Assembly (NCBI GenBank): GCA_030834835.1
Contig: JAUQXD010001198.1
Coordinates: 1-17,340 of the forward strand
Source of the DNA: Thermoflexales bacterium
GTDB lineage: Bacteria; Chloroflexota; Anaerolineae; Fen-1058
DNA length: 17,340 nt
Reading direction: 5' to 3'
Part shown: piece by piece, positions 14,182-17,340 of the stretch
Layout of the letters: each line of letters starts with the position of its first letter
How positions within the stretch are numbered: position 1 is the stretch's first letter
Made by a program: the position numbers and the translations under genes
Notes under the pieces: model-generated
Database searches by the model: none
What the model was told of the DNA's origin: nothing
The model's input: the letters and a program-made list of their open reading frames with translations, nothing else

Positions 14182-15552
14182 ATGGTGCCATTTCCTTATC
14201 AAGTAGGAAACTATGTTTTTGATTATGAATTCTACGATAGAAAACCTTTGGTCGACTATCTGTTGTCGGTTGACCGGGGTCTGACCTGGTTGATAGGAAA
14301 CCGCCGCGTTGGCAAGACATCTGTATTACGCCGTGTGCAACAACTCGGCGTTGAGAATGGGCGATACCTGCCTATCTATATTGACTTTACAGGTGCGATT
14401 ACACTGCCGGATTGGACGGATCGCTTATGGGAATTCATCGAAATGGGCTTAAACCGACAGGCGCTTAGCAATGCTCAGATTGACCTTTCAGACTGTGCAG
14501 GCTTCGATTTTTGGAGTCTACAGCGCACGCTGTCTGTAAGGGCAAGAGAGCGCGGTCGCAAGCTGTTATTGCTGTGTGACGAGGTTGACTGTTGGGTAAA
14601 CGCAGCTCAACAGGACCCGCAGCTAATGCAAACTCTTCGTAGAAAATGGACTGCATCTGATCCGACACATGATCCAGTAATCATTGCTGCAGGCACCAGG
14701 CGACTCTGGCAAATTGCCGAATTTGATAAATCACTGACTTCGCCTTTGTTATTGCACATCAATTCATGTTATATCTCTCAGCTGAATAACGCGGACGCTG
14801 AGGCCCTCATTGAACAATCACAGAATCCTAATGGTCGGGTCCGAGTATCGGCAAATCTAAGAAGACAAATTAGAAGCCTAACAGGTGGTCACCCTTATCT
14901 GATGCAATATTTGTGCAATAAACTGTATCAAGCCGACACGCATTCGCTTCGGGAAACTGAGGAGTTTGTATTGGAAAAGGACGTCGTAAGCCTCTGTTTC
15001 AAGAATGACTATGAAAGCTTATCACCTGATGAGCGCAGAGTGCTACTTGAGTTAACCGCCGCGCGCACTTATCAGGAAATCGCTGCTGTCTCGAAAGTCC
15101 AGGATTTGCATAGTGCGTTGTTAACGTTGGAGAAACTGGGATTCATGAAGGTGTATGGCGGCAATCAATATGGGGCCAGTAGTTTCTTCTTAATGCAGTG
15201 GTTGCGCACCAATGCCCCTGCTTTGCGGAATGAATTCGAGACACGCGGCTGTGAATCGAACAACGAGGTTCTGCGCTCGCTGCTCAAACAGCTTGCTCAA
15301 ACCAAGATTCATCTCTTGTTGATCGATGAGCGAATGGGCCAATATGTATTGAACACGGATGTGCCTTTACAATTGATCAAAGAGAAACAGGGTCTTGAAG
15401 GTCGAATCCTCGACTTGTCTACACAGCTTCACGGTCTAGGCGCGACAAAGGACATGCTAACACAACCGCCTGCCAAGCGGCTAACGCCCGGAGAAATACA
15501 GGTGATTCGCGATCACCTCGACAATTTGCAAGGCGCGCCTGGCCGGGCCTAA
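14182..15552 (+). CDS. P-loop ATPase with wHTH and C-terminal effector-associated domain
   Basis: The 456-residue product starts at ATG 14182, with GGAG (14169-14172) nine bases upstream, 51 bases after the previous gene. It opens with a short YQVGNYVFD strand and Walker A GNRRVGKTS (39-47), then Walker B LLLLCDEVD (128-136), a sensor-like VIIAAGTRRL strand (about 169-178), and the lid helix GGHPYLMQYLCNKL near 237. A winged helix follows (about 275-340: SPDERRVLLELTAA ... LEKLGFMKVYGG). Residues 364-413 form the module shared with the nucleosidase (core QYVLNTDVPLQLIKE). The ATPase type matches domain 2 of the preceding protein and resembles STAND/ORC-like AAA ATPases. Matching end modules suggest it binds the nucleosidase and controls it. 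It lies 21 bases before pglX and shares the low GC of its upstream neighbour (43% in one counted line). Confidence 0.87.
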   Translation: MVPFPYQVGNYVFDYEFYDRKPLVDYLLSVDRGLTWLIGNRRVGKTSVLRRVQQLGVENGRYLPIYIDFTGAITLPDWTDRLWEFIEMGLNRQALSNAQIDLSDCAGFDFWSLQRTLSVRARERGRKLLLLCDEVDCWVNAAQQDPQLMQTLRRKWTASDPTHDPVIIAAGTRRLWQIAEFDKSLTSPLLLHINSCYISQLNNADAEALIEQSQNPNGRVRVSANLRRQIRSLTGGHPYLMQYLCNKLYQADTHSLRETEEFVLEKDVVSLCFKNDYESLSPDERRVLLELTAARTYQEIAAVSKVQDLHSALLTLEKLGFMKVYGGNQYGASSFFLMQWLRTNAPALRNEFETRGCESNNEVLRSLLKQLAQTKIHLLLIDERMGQYVLNTDVPLQLIKEKQGLEGRILDLSTQLHGLGATKDMLTQPPAKRLTPGEIQVIRDHLDNLQGAPGRA

Positions 15553-15573
15553 TCCTAAATCCGACAAAGTCTT

Positions 15574-17340
15574 ATGGACTCCACTAAATCCGCTATAAAA
15601 TCCTTCGTCCTCGATCTCCGCAAAACCCTCGAAGCGGAGATCGAACTGCGCCTGCGCCGCTACGGCATTGCCGCCGGCAAGTGGCGCGATGTAGGCGAAC
15701 TGAAGCACCTGAATGATCGCGAGATTGCGGAGCGCATCCGCCTCGAAGAAGCCCTGCATCACGAGCTGCATCACATCGGCGGCGAGACGAACGATGTGAC
15801 CCGTGCCGAGGCCGTACACTGGTTCGTGCGCGAGGTGGCCTTTACGCATCTGAATCGGCTGGCGGCGTTGAAGGTGCTGGAAGTGCGCCGCTTGATCGAG
15901 GAGATCATCCAGCCGCGCTCCGAATATGGCCAGCGCAGTTACCTGCATCGCCAGTATCGTGACGCACATCCCGCCGAAGCCAACGGCCCCGACGATGCGC
16001 TCGAAGCGGCGATCAAGACCGTGTGCCGCCGCATCTATCCCGAATTCCGCATCCTGTTTGATGTAGGTGATCCGAGCGAAGGTCACGAACCGCCCGCCAA
16101 CAGCCTGATCTGGCCCAGTTACCCGGTGTTGAAAGCGTGCCTCGCCAAAATCAACGCGCTCGATGCCGCCGCAGGCCGATCGGGGCCGCCCGCCTTCGAA
16201 CGGGCCACGCCCGAACAATCGGTGTGGGCCGAAGATGAGATCATCGGCTGGATCTACCAGTTCTACAACGCCGAAGAGAAAGTGGCGATCCGCGATCGCG
16301 GCAAGCCGCAGCACCCCGCCGAAGTCGCGGTGATCAATCAGTACTTCACGCCGCGCTGGATCGTCAAGTTTCTGGTCGATAACACGCTGGGCCGTCTGTG
16401 GCTGGAGATGCACCCCGACAGTCCGCGCGTCCGCGCCAAGTGCGATTACCTGGTGCCTGAACCATTCCCCTTTTCCTCAACGGGAGACGGGCCGGGGGTG
16501 AGGGTCGATTCTTCTTCCCCCATCAACAACCCCGCTGCGCCCGCACGCCGCGCCACCAAACGCCCGCAAGACCTGCGCCTGATCGATCCGGCCTGTGGCA
16601 CGATGCACTTTGGGCATTATGCCTTTGAGGTGTTTCAGGCCATCTACGCCGATGCGCGCGAACAGGGTTGGGTGACGGGCGCGGACGCGCTGAGTGATGA
16701 GGACGTGCCCGCCGCGATTCTGCGCCACAACCTGTACGGCGTCGATATCGATCTGCGCGCGGTGCAGCTGGCGGCGCTGAGCCTGTTTATCAAGGCCAAG
16801 ACCGCCAATCCCGATGCGCGCATCGATCGCGTGAACCTGGTGGTGGCCGATGCCTATTTGCCCGAGGGCGCGGTGCGCGAGGAGTTCTTGAAGCAGTACG
16901 CCGACGACCTGGTGATTCAGCAGGCCTTCCGTGAAGTGTTTGACAGCCTTAACAACGTGGCTGAGGTGGGCAGCCTGCTGCGGGTGGAGGCGCGCTTCCG
17001 CCAGATTTTGGAAGCCGCCGAGCATCCGGCGGTGAATGGGCGCAGCAAACGCGCCAAGGCAGCCCAGCAAGGCAGCTTTGCCGACCTGACGCCCGGCTGG
17101 ACGCCCGAATACACCGTGGAGCAAATGCTAAACCACCTGCGTGAGTTTGCGCGCAAAGCCCTGCAAGAACACGACTTGAATGCGCAACTGTTTGCGACCG
17201 AGACTGAAAAGAGTGTGGCGTTGCTGGATGTGTTCTTGCATGAATACGACGTTGCGGTGATGAATCCACCGTATGGCGAAACAACTGTAGCCGCACGCAA
17301 GCAACTGAGCTTTGTTTATCCGATCACTGGCTTCGATCTA
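15574..17340 (+). CDS. pglX: BREX adenine-specific DNA methyltransferase PglX, 3' partial
   Basis: An open frame of 589 codons runs off the right edge from ATG 15574, 21 bases after the preceding gene; no strong ribosome site is visible. The N-terminal helical domain (MDSTKSAIKSFVLDLRKTLE, then NQYFTPRWIVKFLVDNTLG near 270) is typical of BREX type 1 PglX. Methyltransferase motif I is DPACGTMHFGHYAFEVF (from residue 338), the SAM-binding acidic strand is YGVDIDLRAVQLAAL (about 388-402), and the catalytic motif IV is NPPYG (564-568), as in N6-adenine gamma-class enzymes. PglX methylates the host's BREX motif and is needed for self/non-self discrimination. The target recognition region and C-terminus lie outside the window. 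A proline/glycine/serine-rich stretch (about residues 296-330) just before motif I appears to be encoded by a small inserted repeat. Confidence 0.95.
   Translation, partial: MDSTKSAIKSFVLDLRKTLEAEIELRLRRYGIAAGKWRDVGELKHLNDREIAERIRLEEALHHELHHIGGETNDVTRAEAVHWFVREVAFTHLNRLAALKVLEVRRLIEEIIQPRSEYGQRSYLHRQYRDAHPAEANGPDDALEAAIKTVCRRIYPEFRILFDVGDPSEGHEPPANSLIWPSYPVLKACLAKINALDAAAGRSGPPAFERATPEQSVWAEDEIIGWIYQFYNAEEKVAIRDRGKPQHPAEVAVINQYFTPRWIVKFLVDNTLGRLWLEMHPDSPRVRAKCDYLVPEPFPFSSTGDGPGVRVDSSSPINNPAAPARRATKRPQDLRLIDPACGTMHFGHYAFEVFQAIYADAREQGWVTGADALSDEDVPAAILRHNLYGVDIDLRAVQLAALSLFIKAKTANPDARIDRVNLVVADAYLPEGAVREEFLKQYADDLVIQQAFREVFDSLNNVAEVGSLLRVEARFRQILEAAEHPAVNGRSKRAKAAQQGSFADLTPGWTPEYTVEQMLNHLREFARKALQEHDLNAQLFATETEKSVALLDVFLHEYDVAVMNPPYGETTVAARKQLSFVYPITGFDL
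16467..16505 (+). repeat. Small GC-rich repeat-like insertion inside pglX
   Basis: The stretch CCCCTTTTCCTCAACGGGAG followed by ACGGGCCGGGGGTGAGGG looks like the small dispersed palindromic-type repeats that many GC-rich bacterial genomes carry (ending GGGCCGGGGGTGAGGG). It is read through in frame and encodes part of a Pro/Gly/Ser-rich linker between the N-terminal helical domain and methyltransferase motif I of PglX. Recognition is from memory of the consensus; only one copy is in this window and its hairpin is imperfect. Confidence 0.45.

Noticed and set aside
15481..17300. Long minus-strand open frames (for example 15481-16413 and 16477-17124)
   Set aside because: They are the antisense of pglX, whose + strand frame is open from 15574 to the edge and carries DPACGT and NPPY motifs; the minus frames reflect GC-rich codon use.
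1..17340. CRISPR arrays, tRNA and rRNA genes
   Set aside because: No spaced direct repeats, cloverleaf or rRNA-like sequence was seen on either strand.

Overview
The window is a stretch of bacterial defence island, with nearly every gene on the + strand. Its core is the first part of a type 1 BREX phage-defence operon: brxA (4561-5364), brxB (5339-5887), brxC (5930-9535) and the 5' part of the methyltransferase gene pglX (15574 to the window edge). pglZ and brxL, which normally follow, would lie to the right. The flanks are GC-rich (about 58-65% in the 60-base lines I counted). Codon style and the form of the accessory proteins recall Chloroflexota, but that assignment is from memory and uncertain.

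Left part: a STAND/NACHT-type NTPase with helical repeats (2-2965) enters from outside the window without its N-terminus. It is followed by a gene-poor, decayed-looking spacer, then by a winged-helix protein with a PD-(D/E)xK-like C-terminal half (3371-4147), which may be a regulator or a nuclease. Ahead of brxA lies a structured leader: an extended -10 promoter (4349-4378), a strong hairpin, and a textbook intrinsic terminator (4475-4520) that sits before brxA. This looks like either transcription attenuation of the BREX operon or a small RNA gene.

Middle part: three extra genes are inserted between brxC and pglX. They are a PNP-family nucleosidase (9570-10712), a 1101-residue membrane-anchored protein with two separate P-loop ATPase domains and a helical-repeat middle (10825-14130), and a 456-residue P-loop ATPase (14182-15552). 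The nucleosidase and the small ATPase end in clearly homologous C-terminal modules (19 of 36 positions identical by hand alignment), of the kind known as effector-associated domains in STAND-type conflict systems. The two ATPase genes are markedly AT-richer than the brx genes and the nucleosidase.

Proposed working model (inference): BREX provides methylation-based self/non-self discrimination. The embedded cassette would act as a second layer, in which a membrane-bound or soluble ATPase sensor recruits and triggers a nucleosidase that destroys a purine nucleoside or nucleotide, possibly ATP, when BREX fails or is attacked. The cassette's place inside the brx operon suggests co-expression with BREX.
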